From Leisingera aquaemixtae (GTDB lineage Bacteria; Pseudomonadota; Alphaproteobacteria; Rhodobacterales; Rhodobacteraceae): 64,000 nt of DNA. Positions 43,489 through 51,353 of this stretch are shown piece after piece; position 1 is the stretch's first letter; each line of letters starts with the position of its first letter. The notes below the pieces were generated by a model. It had not been told where the DNA came from and did not search any database. It worked only from the letters and a program-made list of their open reading frames with translations. A program made the position numbers and the translations under genes. Where the stretch lies: the NCBI RefSeq assembly GCF_001458395.1, contig NZ_CYSR01000010.1:378211-442210 (forward strand), in the 5' to 3' direction.

Positions 43489-44352
43489 TCAGCTCCGGCT
43501 GCGGGCCCAGTCCCAGTACATCTCACGCACCCGCTTGGCGACGGGGCCGGTTTGATACTGGCGGCTGTCAAAGGCGGTGACCGGTGTCACCTTGCTCATG
43601 TTGCCCGACAGGAAGACCTCGTCGGCCTCCTCAAAGTCCTGATAGCCCAGCACGCATTCATGCACCGTAATGCCATCGGCGCGCATGTTGCTGATGTGGC
43701 GGGCGCGGGTGATGCCCGCCAGGAAAGTGCCGTTGGGGATCGGGGTGAAGACCTCGCCGCCGCGCACCATGAAGACATTGGTGGTGGCGGTTTCCGCTAC
43801 GTTGCCCATGGCATCCAGCACCAGCGCATTGGTGAACCCCTTGCTGCGCGCCTCGCGCAGCATCCGGGCGTTGTTGGGGTACAGGCAGCCGGCCTTGGCA
43901 TTTACCACCGCGTTTTCCAGCACCGGACGGCGGAAGCGGGTGCGGGTCAGCGTGGCGGAGGCCTCAGGCGCCGCCATCGGGATTTCCTCCAGGCTGACCG
44001 CAAAGCGGGTGCTGTCCGGGTCCGGCGCGATCAGCGTCGCGTCGCCATCCGCCGCCCAGTACATCGGCCGGATATAGACGGCAGCGCCGGGGGCAAACCC
44101 CTCCAGCCCCTCGCGGATCAGCGCCGCCATCTGCTCGGCCGAATGGGTCGGTGTCATCAGCAGCGCCTCTGCCGAGGCATTGGTGCGGGCGCAGTGCAGA
44201 TCGAGGTCCGGCGTCACCCCGTCAAAGAAGCGCGCGCCGTCGAACACCGAAGAGCCCAGCCACATCGCATGGTCCGCCGCCCGCATCACCGGCAGGTCGC
44301 CGTCGTGCCAGCTGCCGTTGAAATAGGTCCGGATTGTGCCGCTTACAGCCAT
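43489..44352 (-). CDS. ilvE: Branched-chain amino acid aminotransferase (fold-type IV PLP)
   Basis: 287 residues. Class IV aminotransferase blocks: VFDGARFFDGVTPDLDLHCA, IRPMYWAADGDATLI, the PLP lysine in VVNAKAGCLYPNNARML (near 158), DAMGNVAETATTNVFMVRGG and GITRARHISN. Transfers the amino group in Val/Leu/Ile synthesis; D-amino-acid aminotransferases share the fold, so the substrate call is likely rather than certain. Confidence 0.88.
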   Translation of the reverse strand: MAVSGTIRTYFNGSWHDGDLPVMRAADHAMWLGSSVFDGARFFDGVTPDLDLHCARTNASAEALLMTPTHSAEQMAALIREGLEGFAPGAAVYIRPMYWAADGDATLIAPDPDSTRFAVSLEEIPMAAPEASATLTRTRFRRPVLENAVVNAKAGCLYPNNARMLREARSKGFTNALVLDAMGNVAETATTNVFMVRGGEVFTPIPNGTFLAGITRARHISNMRADGITVHECVLGYQDFEEADEVFLSGNMSKVTPVTAFDSRQYQTGPVAKRVREMYWDWARSRS

Positions 44353-44537
44353 GTTTTCCCTCCCTCTGCTTGCCGCTAGGGTAGGCAGAGAAAGGTCAGA
44401 GGTCCAGACCTAACATCACCCGCAAGTGTCCCGGCACAGGGGGCGATTAGGCCGCTTTTATTAATCTTTACAGGGTGTTGTCCGTATCTTGCAAGAGTTC
44501 TGACGCTGCGTCTTTTGGGTCAGCATGTCTGACCAAT

Positions 44538-44555
44538 TGTTTCGCGCGCGAAACA
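44538..44555. promoter_or_regulatory. Perfect 18-base palindrome
   Basis: TGTTTCGCGCGCGAAACA is its own reverse complement. It lies 19 bases after the stop of the glyoxalase-family gene and about 185 bases upstream of the aminotransferase start on the minus strand. It is preceded by GTCAG/CTGAC (44519-44533). An operator or a transcript-end hairpin; no T run follows. Confidence 0.5.
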
Positions 44556-44574
44556 TTCGGGCAGCAACGCTGAC

Positions 44575-45069
44575 CTACTCAACCTCCGCGAGCAATGCCT
44601 GCAGGTCCAGGGCCTCTGTGCCCATCGCCAGGCTTCCGTCCGCCGCACGCGGCCACTCCGCCTCCGCCCGGTCGCGGTAGAGCTCCACCCCGTTGCCGTC
44701 CGGGTCGCGCAGGTAGATCGCCTCGGAGACACCATGATCGGCGGCGCCCTCCAGCGCGATGCCGGCCTCCAGCACCCTGTGCAGAACTGCGGCCAGGCTC
44801 TTGCGGTCCGGCAGCAGGACGGCGGTGTGGTAGAGGCCGGTCATGTCCGGAGCCGGGGCAGGGCCGCCGCGCGACTGCCAGGTGTTGAGGCCGATGTGGT
44901 GGTGATAGCCACCCGCCGACAGGAAGGCGGCGGAGCTGCCCAGACGCTGGGTCACTTCAAACCCCAGGACGCCGCCGTAAAAGCCGATCGCCCGCTCCAG
45001 GTCCGAAACCTTCAGGTGGACATGGCCGATGCGGGTGCCTGCGGGAAGGGGGTGTGTGCGAGTGCTCAT
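44575..45069 (-). CDS. Glyoxalase/extradiol-dioxygenase (VOC) family protein
   Basis: 164 residues from ATG 45069, chosen for the GGAGG site; the frame extends upstream into a GC-rich repeat. VOC fold: RIGHVHLKVSDLERAIGFYG (about 13-32), GYHHHIGLNTWQSRGGPAP, LYHTAVLLPDRKSL, and YLRDPDGNGVELY. His in GHVHLKV, H in YHTAVL and E in GVELY are the expected metal ligands. Members include catechol 2,3-dioxygenase-like and glyoxalase-like enzymes; substrate unknown. It is downstream of the paa operon on the same strand. Confidence 0.88.
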   Translation of the reverse strand: MSTRTHPLPAGTRIGHVHLKVSDLERAIGFYGGVLGFEVTQRLGSSAAFLSAGGYHHHIGLNTWQSRGGPAPAPDMTGLYHTAVLLPDRKSLAAVLHRVLEAGIALEGAADHGVSEAIYLRDPDGNGVELYRDRAEAEWPRAADGSLAMGTEALDLQALLAEVE

Positions 45070-45176
45070 TGCAGCCTCCATCTTTCTGGTGCTGCAGATA
45101 TGGCCGCTGTGCGGCCCGGCTGCCATTCCGCAGCGCCGCACTATGTGCCTGTGGATTTGCACAGCCGCGGCGGCGC

Positions 45177-45255
45177 AGCGCAGCCAGCGCGCCGCAAGGC
45201 GCGCCGGGCCCAACCGGGCCTGCGCATCTGTGATGCGCTGCAGCCCGGGCGGGAG
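45177..45255 (+). repeat. Possible further copy of the GC-rich palindromic element
   Basis: GCGCGCC-gcaa-GGCGCGC (around 45189-45206), GGGCCCAACCGGGCC, and an end CCCGGGCGGGAG resemble parts of the family at 18729, 43309 and 56870, but similarity is partial. Confidence 0.35.
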
Positions 45256-45270
45256 TTTTGCGGGTGGGGA

Positions 45271-46032
45271 TCAGGCGGCCGGTTTCAGGCCGGCCTTGTC
45301 CAGAATGTCTGCGGCGTCCTGCTGCCAGCGGGCCTTCAAATCCGCATTCGGGGTGCGGCGCAGGCCCATGGCCTTCAGCCCTTCGAATTTCTCCGAGTCC
45401 TCCTGTCCGAAACTGGCCGCGACCCGCGGCCACCAGTAGTCAACCAGCTCCTGCAGCCCATCGGGGCCCTGGGCCTCGACCAGCACCATCAGGCCTTCTT
45501 CGGCCAGCTCCGCGTGGCGGGTCTCCACCGGCAGGATGGCACGGAAGGCTTCGGCCAGCGGCTGGTAGGACACATGGCTCAGCTCCTCCAGCTGCAGCAC
45601 CACCGCGCGGCCCATCAGGAAGTTCATCACCACCGCATCTGCCCAGCCTTCCAGCGGGTAGTTGAACACCGCCAGGCGCATGTCGTGCTTGGTGCGGCTC
45701 TGGCCGATGTCGGCCTCCCGCTCCAGCCGCGCAGTCCAGGGGTGATGGTCGGCATAGCGCTCGGTGTCGGCCCCGAAGTCGCCCATGATCCGCAGCACCT
45801 TCTCGGCGTGGTCGGTCTTTTCCAGCACGATCCGCGCCGCGGCGATACGGGCCTTGATGCCGGGGCCTTCGTTGATGATGTCGGCAAAGCCCGCGGCCCC
45901 GGCCAGTTCGCTGTCGACGAAGGTCGCCATCAGCTTCATCAGCTCGGCGCGGTAGCGCGGCGGCACGTTGGACGGGTTGGTCAGAACCCCACCCTGGGCC
46001 AGATAGCTTGTGATGCTCATCTCTTCGGACAT
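45271..46032 (-). CDS. Extra PaaA/PaaC-family ferritin-like protein
   Basis: 253 residues, of the phenylacetate-catabolic PaaA_PaaC family, four-helix bundle. Helix 4 has a clear ExxH (LPVETRHAELAEE), but the helix 2 position reads LEKTDHAEKV, with the Glu four rather than three residues before His, so the di-iron site may be incomplete. It is neither PaaA (325 residues) nor PaaC (253) encoded upstream. It follows paaE after 48 bases and is probably co-transcribed. Confidence 0.82.
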   Translation of the reverse strand: MSEEMSITSYLAQGGVLTNPSNVPPRYRAELMKLMATFVDSELAGAAGFADIINEGPGIKARIAAARIVLEKTDHAEKVLRIMGDFGADTERYADHHPWTARLEREADIGQSRTKHDMRLAVFNYPLEGWADAVVMNFLMGRAVVLQLEELSHVSYQPLAEAFRAILPVETRHAELAEEGLMVLVEAQGPDGLQELVDYWWPRVAASFGQEDSEKFEGLKAMGLRRTPNADLKARWQQDAADILDKAGLKPAA

Positions 46033-46080
46033 GAAACGCCCTCCCTGAAATCTCCGGGCGACCCGGGTTTTGAAATTGCC

Positions 46081-47154
46081 TTACTGATCGTAGTCCACGA
46101 CGACGTTATCGGTCACCGGATAGGCCTGGCAGGACAGCACATAGCCCTTTTCGACCTCGTAATCCTCCAGCGCGTGGTTGGCGACCATCTCGACCTCGCC
46201 TTCCAGCACCTTGCAGCGGCAGGTGGAGCAGACCCCGGCCTTGCAGGCATAGGGCGCATCCATGGCGTTTTCCAGCGCGGCATCCAAGAGGGTCATGTCC
46301 TTGCCCATCTCGATGGTCTGGGTGGCGCCGTCCAGGGTGATTGCGGCCTTGGTCTGGTTGGCGCTGCTGGCGGCATCGGTTGCGGCGGCCTTGCGCTTGG
46401 CCCGGCCCGGCTGGGCGGAGGCGAACAGTTCGAACTTGATCTGGCTGTCGTCAAGGCCTGCGCTGCGCAGGGCGGCGGCGATGCCCAGCATCATCGGCTC
46501 GGGTCCGCAGATGAAGGCGGTGTCCACGTTTTCGATGTCGATCCAGTGCTCGAACAGCTGGGCGCATTTCTCCTCTGTCACCAGGCCGGTGAACAGGTCG
46601 ATTTCCTGGGCGTCCGATTCCAGCACGTGGATCACGTTGAAGCGGCCCATGTAAAGGTTCTTCAGATCCTCCAGCTCCTCGCGGAACATGATCGTGTTCA
46701 CGCCCTTGTTGGCGTAGACCAGCGTGAAGGAGGATTTGGGCTCCTCCGCCAGCGTGGTCTTGAGGATCGACAGCACAGGGGTAATGCCGGAGCCGCCGGC
46801 AAAGCCCAGGTAGTGCTTTTCGGCGGTACCATCGAGCGGGGTGAAGAAGGTCCCCATCGGTGCCATCGCCTGCAGGGTATCGCCGGCCTTCAGCTCAGTG
46901 TTGGCCCAGGTTGAAAACGCGCCGCCGTCGACGCGCTTGATGCCGACCTGCAGGATGCCTTCGTCCTTGCCGGCGCAGATCGAGTAGCTGCGGCGCAGTT
47001 CCTCGCCGTCGAAATCGCGGCGGAAGGTCAGGTACTGGCCCTGGGTGAAATCAAACGCCTCAGCCGCGCCGTTCACGGGCTTCAGGGTGACAACCACCGC
47101 ATCGCGGATGGTCTTGCGGACATCGGTGACTTCAAGGTCGTGAAAGCGCGCCAT
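46081..47154 (-). CDS. paaE: Phenylacetyl-CoA epoxidase reductase subunit
   Basis: 357 residues from ATG 47154 (GGAG upstream; the open frame further up lies in the paaD end). FAD domain with RRSYSICAG (about 53-61), NAD(P) domain with GGSGITPVLSILK, and a C-terminal 2Fe-2S ferredoxin domain with CKAGVCSTCRCKVLEG and a last Cys in YVLSCQAYP. It passes NADPH electrons to the di-iron oxygenase PaaA. Confidence 0.96.
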   Translation of the reverse strand: MARFHDLEVTDVRKTIRDAVVVTLKPVNGAAEAFDFTQGQYLTFRRDFDGEELRRSYSICAGKDEGILQVGIKRVDGGAFSTWANTELKAGDTLQAMAPMGTFFTPLDGTAEKHYLGFAGGSGITPVLSILKTTLAEEPKSSFTLVYANKGVNTIMFREELEDLKNLYMGRFNVIHVLESDAQEIDLFTGLVTEEKCAQLFEHWIDIENVDTAFICGPEPMMLGIAAALRSAGLDDSQIKFELFASAQPGRAKRKAAATDAASSANQTKAAITLDGATQTIEMGKDMTLLDAALENAMDAPYACKAGVCSTCRCKVLEGEVEMVANHALEDYEVEKGYVLSCQAYPVTDNVVVDYDQ

Positions 47155-47164
47155 CAGGGTCTCC

Positions 47165-47638
47165 TCAGATGCACTTGAAATAATCAAAAGGTTCGAGGCA
47201 GTCCTGGCAGCGCCAGTGGGCCTTGCAGGGGGTCGAGCCGAACTGGCTGACCTTGGTGAGGTTCTTGCTGCCGCAACGCGGGCATTTTTCCGGGCCGCCC
47301 GCGGGCTGGGGCGGGGCGATGCCGTACTCCTCCAGCTTGGCGCGGCCCTTTTCCGACAGCCAGTCGGTGGTCCAGGCGGGGGAGATCCGGGTTTCGATCT
47401 TCAGGTCTTCGATCCCCTTGCTGCGCAGCGCAGTCTCGATGTCGAGGCTGATGATTGAGGTCGCCGGGCAACCCGAGTAGGTGGGGGTGACGGAAACAAC
47501 CAGGGTTTCGCCCTGCCATTCCACACCGCGGACGATGCCGAGGTCGACGACCGAGATCACCGGGATTTCCGGATCCGGCACGGCGTCGAGCCACTCCCAG
47601 ATCTGGTCAGTGCTTGGCTGAGTTGTCACTTGGCTCAT
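47165..47638 (-). CDS. paaD: Phenylacetyl-CoA epoxidase assembly protein
   Basis: 157 residues from ATG 47638 with GAGGG upstream. DUF59/MIP18 domain: WEWLDAVPDPEIPVISVVDL (about 14-33), PTYSGCPATSIISLDIE. The C-terminal zinc-ribbon-like part has KCPRCGSKN and HWRCQDCLEPFDYFKC. It helps mature the epoxidase iron centre. Ten bases before paaE. Confidence 0.95.
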   Translation of the reverse strand: MSQVTTQPSTDQIWEWLDAVPDPEIPVISVVDLGIVRGVEWQGETLVVSVTPTYSGCPATSIISLDIETALRSKGIEDLKIETRISPAWTTDWLSEKGRAKLEEYGIAPPQPAGGPEKCPRCGSKNLTKVSQFGSTPCKAHWRCQDCLEPFDYFKCI

Positions 47639-47764
47639 GCGGTTACCCTCATTGGCTGTATCGCCCGGCAGTGCGCCGGGCAACGCCCATTGCGCCCCCG
47701 CGGTGCGGGGGTCCAACGCCCGCCGCTCGTGACGGGCGTTGCCTTCAGTTCTCCGGCCGCGGCC

Positions 47765-48526
47765 TTACCACTTGGCGCCGGGATAGGCGCGCTGCAGCCA
47801 TTGCATCTGGGTCAACAGGTGGCCCAGATGCTCGGTATGCATCGCACCGGTGCGCCCGCCCTTGTGGGCAAAGCTGCTGTCCGGAATGGTCAGCGTCGCG
47901 TCGCTCAGGATGCGGGAGATCAGCGCGTCGTATTCTTCGCGCAAGGACGCCGGATCGGGCGCGATGCCCGCTTTCACCATCTCCGCGTCGGCCTCGTCGG
48001 ACTGGAACATCTCGCCCACGTAGGGCCACAGATAGTCCAGCGCCTCCTGCATCCGGCGGTGGCTCTCTTCGGTGCCGTCGCCCAGGCCCACCACGGTGTC
48101 GGCGGAACGCTCCAGGTGATAGGCCACTTCTTTTGAGGCCTTTTCGGCAATTGCGGCAACCCGCTCGTCCGAGGATTTCATCAGCCGGCCCAGTTGGATC
48201 GAATGCCAGGCGTCGAACAGGAACTGGCGCATCAGGGTGCGGCCGAAGTCGCCGTTTGGCACTTCGCACAGCAGCACGTTGCGGAAGTCCCAGGCGTCGC
48301 GCAGGAAGGCGAGGTCGTCGGCGGATTTGCCTTGGCCTTGCACTTCACCGGCGAGGCCGAGCCACATCTGGGTCTGGCCGATCAGGTCCAGCGCGGTGTT
48401 GGCCAGCGCGATGTCCTCTTCCAGCACCGGCGCGTGGCCGCACCATTCGCTGACCCGGTGGCCGAGGATCAGGGTGTTGTCCCCCATCCGCAGCAGAAAC
48501 TGGGCAAATGCGTCGTCGCGGGTCAT
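47765..48526 (-). CDS. paaC: Phenylacetyl-CoA epoxidase structural subunit
   Basis: 253 residues, ferritin-like helper subunit that binds PaaA and lacks a full di-iron site. LGHRVSEWCGHAPVLEEDIA (about 22-41), LDLIGQTQMWLGLAGEVQGQ and SFAHKGGRTGAMHTEHLGHL fit PaaC. The ATG overlaps the paaB stop (TAATG). The 126-base gap to paaD contains small palindromes. Confidence 0.95.
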   Translation of the reverse strand: MTRDDAFAQFLLRMGDNTLILGHRVSEWCGHAPVLEEDIALANTALDLIGQTQMWLGLAGEVQGQGKSADDLAFLRDAWDFRNVLLCEVPNGDFGRTLMRQFLFDAWHSIQLGRLMKSSDERVAAIAEKASKEVAYHLERSADTVVGLGDGTEESHRRMQEALDYLWPYVGEMFQSDEADAEMVKAGIAPDPASLREEYDALISRILSDATLTIPDSSFAHKGGRTGAMHTEHLGHLLTQMQWLQRAYPGAKW

Positions 48527-48810
48527 TACATTGCCCCCACTTCTTCGGGGATGTCGAAGAAGGTCGGGTGGCGGTAGACCTTCGACTCGGACGGCTCATA
48601 GAGCGGGCCCTTGTCGCTGGGCGAGGAGGCGGAAATGTGGTTCGCCTCGACCACCCAGATCGACACGCCTTCGTTGCGGCGGGTGTAGACGTCGCGGGCG
48701 TTCTTGATCGCCATTTCGGCGTCCGGCGCATGCAGGGAGCCGACGTGGCGGTGGCTCATGCCGTGCTGGCCGCGGATGAAGATTTCCCAGAGGGGCCATT
48801 CGTTTTTCAT
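48526..48810 (-). CDS. paaB: Phenylacetyl-CoA epoxidase subunit PaaB
   Basis: 94 residues: MKNEWPLWEIFIRGQHGMSH, then HVGSLHAPDAEMAIKNARDV and SIWVVEANHIS. Small subunit of the PaaABC(E) complex, essential for activity. Coupled to paaC through TAATG. Confidence 0.96.
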   Translation of the reverse strand: MKNEWPLWEIFIRGQHGMSHRHVGSLHAPDAEMAIKNARDVYTRRNEGVSIWVVEANHISASSPSDKGPLYEPSESKVYRHPTFFDIPEEVGAM

Positions 48811-48874
48811 GTCTCAAATCCTCCTGGCTGAGGGGGCGCTTGCGCGTCTGGGCGGAGCGCCGGAATGCTTGGGG

Positions 48875-49852
48875 TTATTCGGCGGCGTGCTGGCGCGCGG
48901 CTTTTTTCTTGGCGTGGGCGAGCAGGCCGTCGCGGACCCAGGCGCCGTCGTCCCAGGCCTTGTTGCGGTCGGCGAGGCGGTCCACGTTGCAGGGGCCGTT
49001 GCCCTGGATCACGTCAAAGAACTCGCTCCAGTCCGGGTCGGTGTAGTCATAGTGGCCGCGCTCTTCGTTCCACTTCAGGTTCTCGTCCGGCACGGTGAGG
49101 CCGAGGTATTCGGCCTGCGGCACGGTCTGGTCGACGAACTTCTGGCGCAGCTCGTCGTTGGTGTTCATCTTGATCTTCCACTTCATCGACTGGGCGGAGT
49201 GGACAGAGTCCTTGTCGGACGGGCCGAACATCATCAGCGACGGGTACCAGAGGCGGTTCAGCGCATCCTGGGCCATCTTCTTCTGCTCCGGGGTTCCTTC
49301 TGCCATCTTGCGGATGGCGTCGTAGCCCTGGCGCTGGTGGAAGCTTTCTTCCTTGCAGATGCGGATCATCGCGCGGGAGTAGGGGCCGAAGGAGGTCCGC
49401 TGCAGCGGCACCTGGTTCATGATCGCCGCGCCATCCACCAGCCAGCCGACCGCGCCGATGTCGGCCCAGTTCAGCGTCGGGTAGTTGAAGATCGACGAAT
49501 ACTTCATGCGCCCATCCAGCAGCATCTCGGTGATCTCGTCGCGGGAGACGCCCAGCGTCTCCGCCGCGCAGTACAGGTACAGGCCATGACCGGCCTCATC
49601 CTGCACCTTGGCGAGCAGGATCGCCTTGCGCTCCAGCGTCGGCGCGCGGGTGATCCAGTTGCCCTCGGGCAGTTGGCCGACGATTTCGGAATGGGCGTGC
49701 TGGCCGATCTGGCGGATCAGCGTCTTGCGGTAGCCCTCAGGCATCCAGTCCTTGGGCTCGATCTTCTCGCCCGCGTCGATGCGCGCCTGGAAGGCCGCCA
49801 GCTTTTCCGGATCGTCCTGGGTCGCCTCGGATTTGATCATCTGAGCATACAT
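48875..49852 (-). CDS. paaA: Phenylacetyl-CoA epoxidase catalytic subunit
   Basis: 325 residues from ATG 49852 with GGAGG upstream. Di-iron oxygenase that makes the 1,2-epoxide of phenylacetyl-CoA. Ligand motifs: [19 protein letters not shown] (ExxH) and [19 protein letters not shown] (E..ExxH). N-terminus includes [20 protein letters not shown]. Starts the A-B-C-D-E order that matches the standard paa operon; the thiolase gene precedes it. Confidence 0.97.
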   Translation of the reverse strand: MYAQMIKSEATQDDPEKLAAFQARIDAGEKIEPKDWMPEGYRKTLIRQIGQHAHSEIVGQLPEGNWITRAPTLERKAILLAKVQDEAGHGLYLYCAAETLGVSRDEITEMLLDGRMKYSSIFNYPTLNWADIGAVGWLVDGAAIMNQVPLQRTSFGPYSRAMIRICKEESFHQRQGYDAIRKMAEGTPEQKKMAQDALNRLWYPSLMMFGPSDKDSVHSAQSMKWKIKMNTNDELRQKFVDQTVPQAEYLGLTVPDENLKWNEERGHYDYTDPDWSEFFDVIQGNGPCNVDRLADRNKAWDDGAWVRDGLLAHAKKKAARQHAAE

Positions 49853-49875
49853 GTCTGGGACCTCCCTAGAGTTCT

Positions 49876-51078
49876 TTATACGCGTTCGAGGATCAGGGCG
49901 GTGCCCTGTCCAACGCCGACGCACATGGTGCAGAGCGCATACCGCCCGCCGGTGCGCTGCAGTTGGTAGGCGGCGGTGAGCACCAGCCGCGCGCCGGACA
50001 TGCCGAGCGGGTGGCCCAGTGCAATCGCACCGCCGTTGGGATTAACATGGGGCGCATCGTCCGGAAGGCCAAGCTCGCGCAGGGTGGCAAGGCCCTGCGA
50101 TGCGAATGCCTCGTTCAGCTCGATCACGTCCATCTGTTCGATGGTCAGGCCGGAGCGGGCCAGAACCTTGCGGGTCGCGGGCACCGGGCCGATGCCCATG
50201 ATGCGCGGCTCCACGCCTGCGGCGGCCATGCCGACGATGCGGGCCATCGGTGTCAGGCCGTTCTTCGCCGCTGCCGCTTCATTCGCCATCAGGATCGCCG
50301 CAGCACCGTCATTGACGCCGGAGGCATTGCCTGCGGTCACGGTCTTGTCCGGGCCGTTGACGCCCTTGAGGCCCGCCAGCTTCTCTGCCGAGGTGCCGGG
50401 GCGGGGGTGTTCATCGGTGTCCACCACCAGATCATCGCCCTTGCGCTGCGGGATGGTGACCGGTGTGATTTCGTTCTTGAAGATGCCGGCCTCATGCGCG
50501 GCGGCCCAGCGGGCCTGGCTGCGGGCGGCGAATGCGTCCTGATCCTCGCGGGAGACGCCGTAGTCGTCGGCCACGTTGTCGGCGGTCTGCGGCATCGAGT
50601 CGGTGCCGTGCATCTCGTGCATTTTCTTGTTCACGAAGCGCCAGCCGATGGTGGTGTCGTAAACCGCATTGGCGCGGGTGAAGGCAGAAGTTGCCTTGGG
50701 CATCACGAAGGGCGCGCGGCTCATGCTTTCGACGCCGCCGGCGATGGCCATGTCATAGTCGCCCGCCTTGATCCCGCGGGACGCCATGCCGACCGCATCC
50801 ATGCCGGAGGCGCAGAGACGGTTGATGGTGGTGCCGGGCACAGAGGTGGGCAGGCCCGCCAGCAGCGCCGCCATGCGGGCCACGTTGCGGTTGCTTTCAC
50901 CGGCCTGGTTGGCATCGCCAAAGATCACATCGTCAAGGGAGCCCCAGTCCACGTCCGGGTTGCGCGCGGCGAGCGCGGCAATCGGCAGGGCGGCAAGATC
51001 ATCGGTACGCACCTGGCTCAGCGCGCCGCCGTAGCGGCCGATCGGGGTGCGGGTGGCATCGCAGATGAAAGCATCCAT
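49876..51078 (-). CDS. paaJ: 3-oxoadipyl-CoA / 3-oxo-5,6-dehydrosuberyl-CoA thiolase
   Basis: 400 residues, thiolase II. Catalytic Cys in [13 protein letters not shown] (C89), then [33 protein letters not shown] with the active His, and the second Cys in [10 protein letters not shown]. Blocks [20 protein letters not shown] and [19 protein letters not shown] fit PaaJ/PcaF. It cleaves the last intermediates of phenylacetate and beta-ketoadipate degradation to acetyl-CoA and succinyl-CoA. First gene of the paa operon, so it may serve both routes. Confidence 0.92.
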   Translation of the reverse strand: MDAFICDATRTPIGRYGGALSQVRTDDLAALPIAALAARNPDVDWGSLDDVIFGDANQAGESNRNVARMAALLAGLPTSVPGTTINRLCASGMDAVGMASRGIKAGDYDMAIAGGVESMSRAPFVMPKATSAFTRANAVYDTTIGWRFVNKKMHEMHGTDSMPQTADNVADDYGVSREDQDAFAARSQARWAAAHEAGIFKNEITPVTIPQRKGDDLVVDTDEHPRPGTSAEKLAGLKGVNGPDKTVTAGNASGVNDGAAAILMANEAAAAKNGLTPMARIVGMAAAGVEPRIMGIGPVPATRKVLARSGLTIEQMDVIELNEAFASQGLATLRELGLPDDAPHVNPNGGAIALGHPLGMSGARLVLTAAYQLQRTGGRYALCTMCVGVGQGTALILERV

Positions 51079-51114
51079 GGGTGTTCGCGTCTCCTGTGGC
51101 GGCGGCGGGATAAG

Positions 51115-51130
51115 CCGACCGTTGGGTCGG
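51115..51130. promoter_or_regulatory. TetR-type palindrome between the divergent paa and AtuA-like operons
   Basis: CCGACC-GTTG-GGTCGG (51115-51130) is a perfect 6+6 inverted repeat 37 bases upstream of the thiolase start. It resembles operators of TetR-type PaaR regulators of phenylacetate genes, so it is probably the paa operator. No paaR gene is in the window. Confidence 0.55.
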
Positions 51131-51353
51131 TATTACGCCGGAAGATGATTCGCGGCAAGTGAAATGTAACCTGAAACTTTCACCTTTGGAAATTCTGTAA
51201 CGCGTCAGGGGCGGAGCGCACTCTCCGCCGCAACGAACGCGGGGTTACTGTTGCGGCGCCAAGGCGTTGGCGGTCAGGCTGGCAGCAAGGGGCCGCCGTT
51301 TGCGGGCAAATCCGTGTATGCTGTGCACCGGATGGCGGCCAAGGGGAGGAGCA

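Noticed and set aside
47639..47764. Additional copy of the long palindromic element between paaC and paaD
   Set aside because: The hairpins there (CGCCCG/CGGGCG type) are short and do not share the family ends, so I treat them as local structure.
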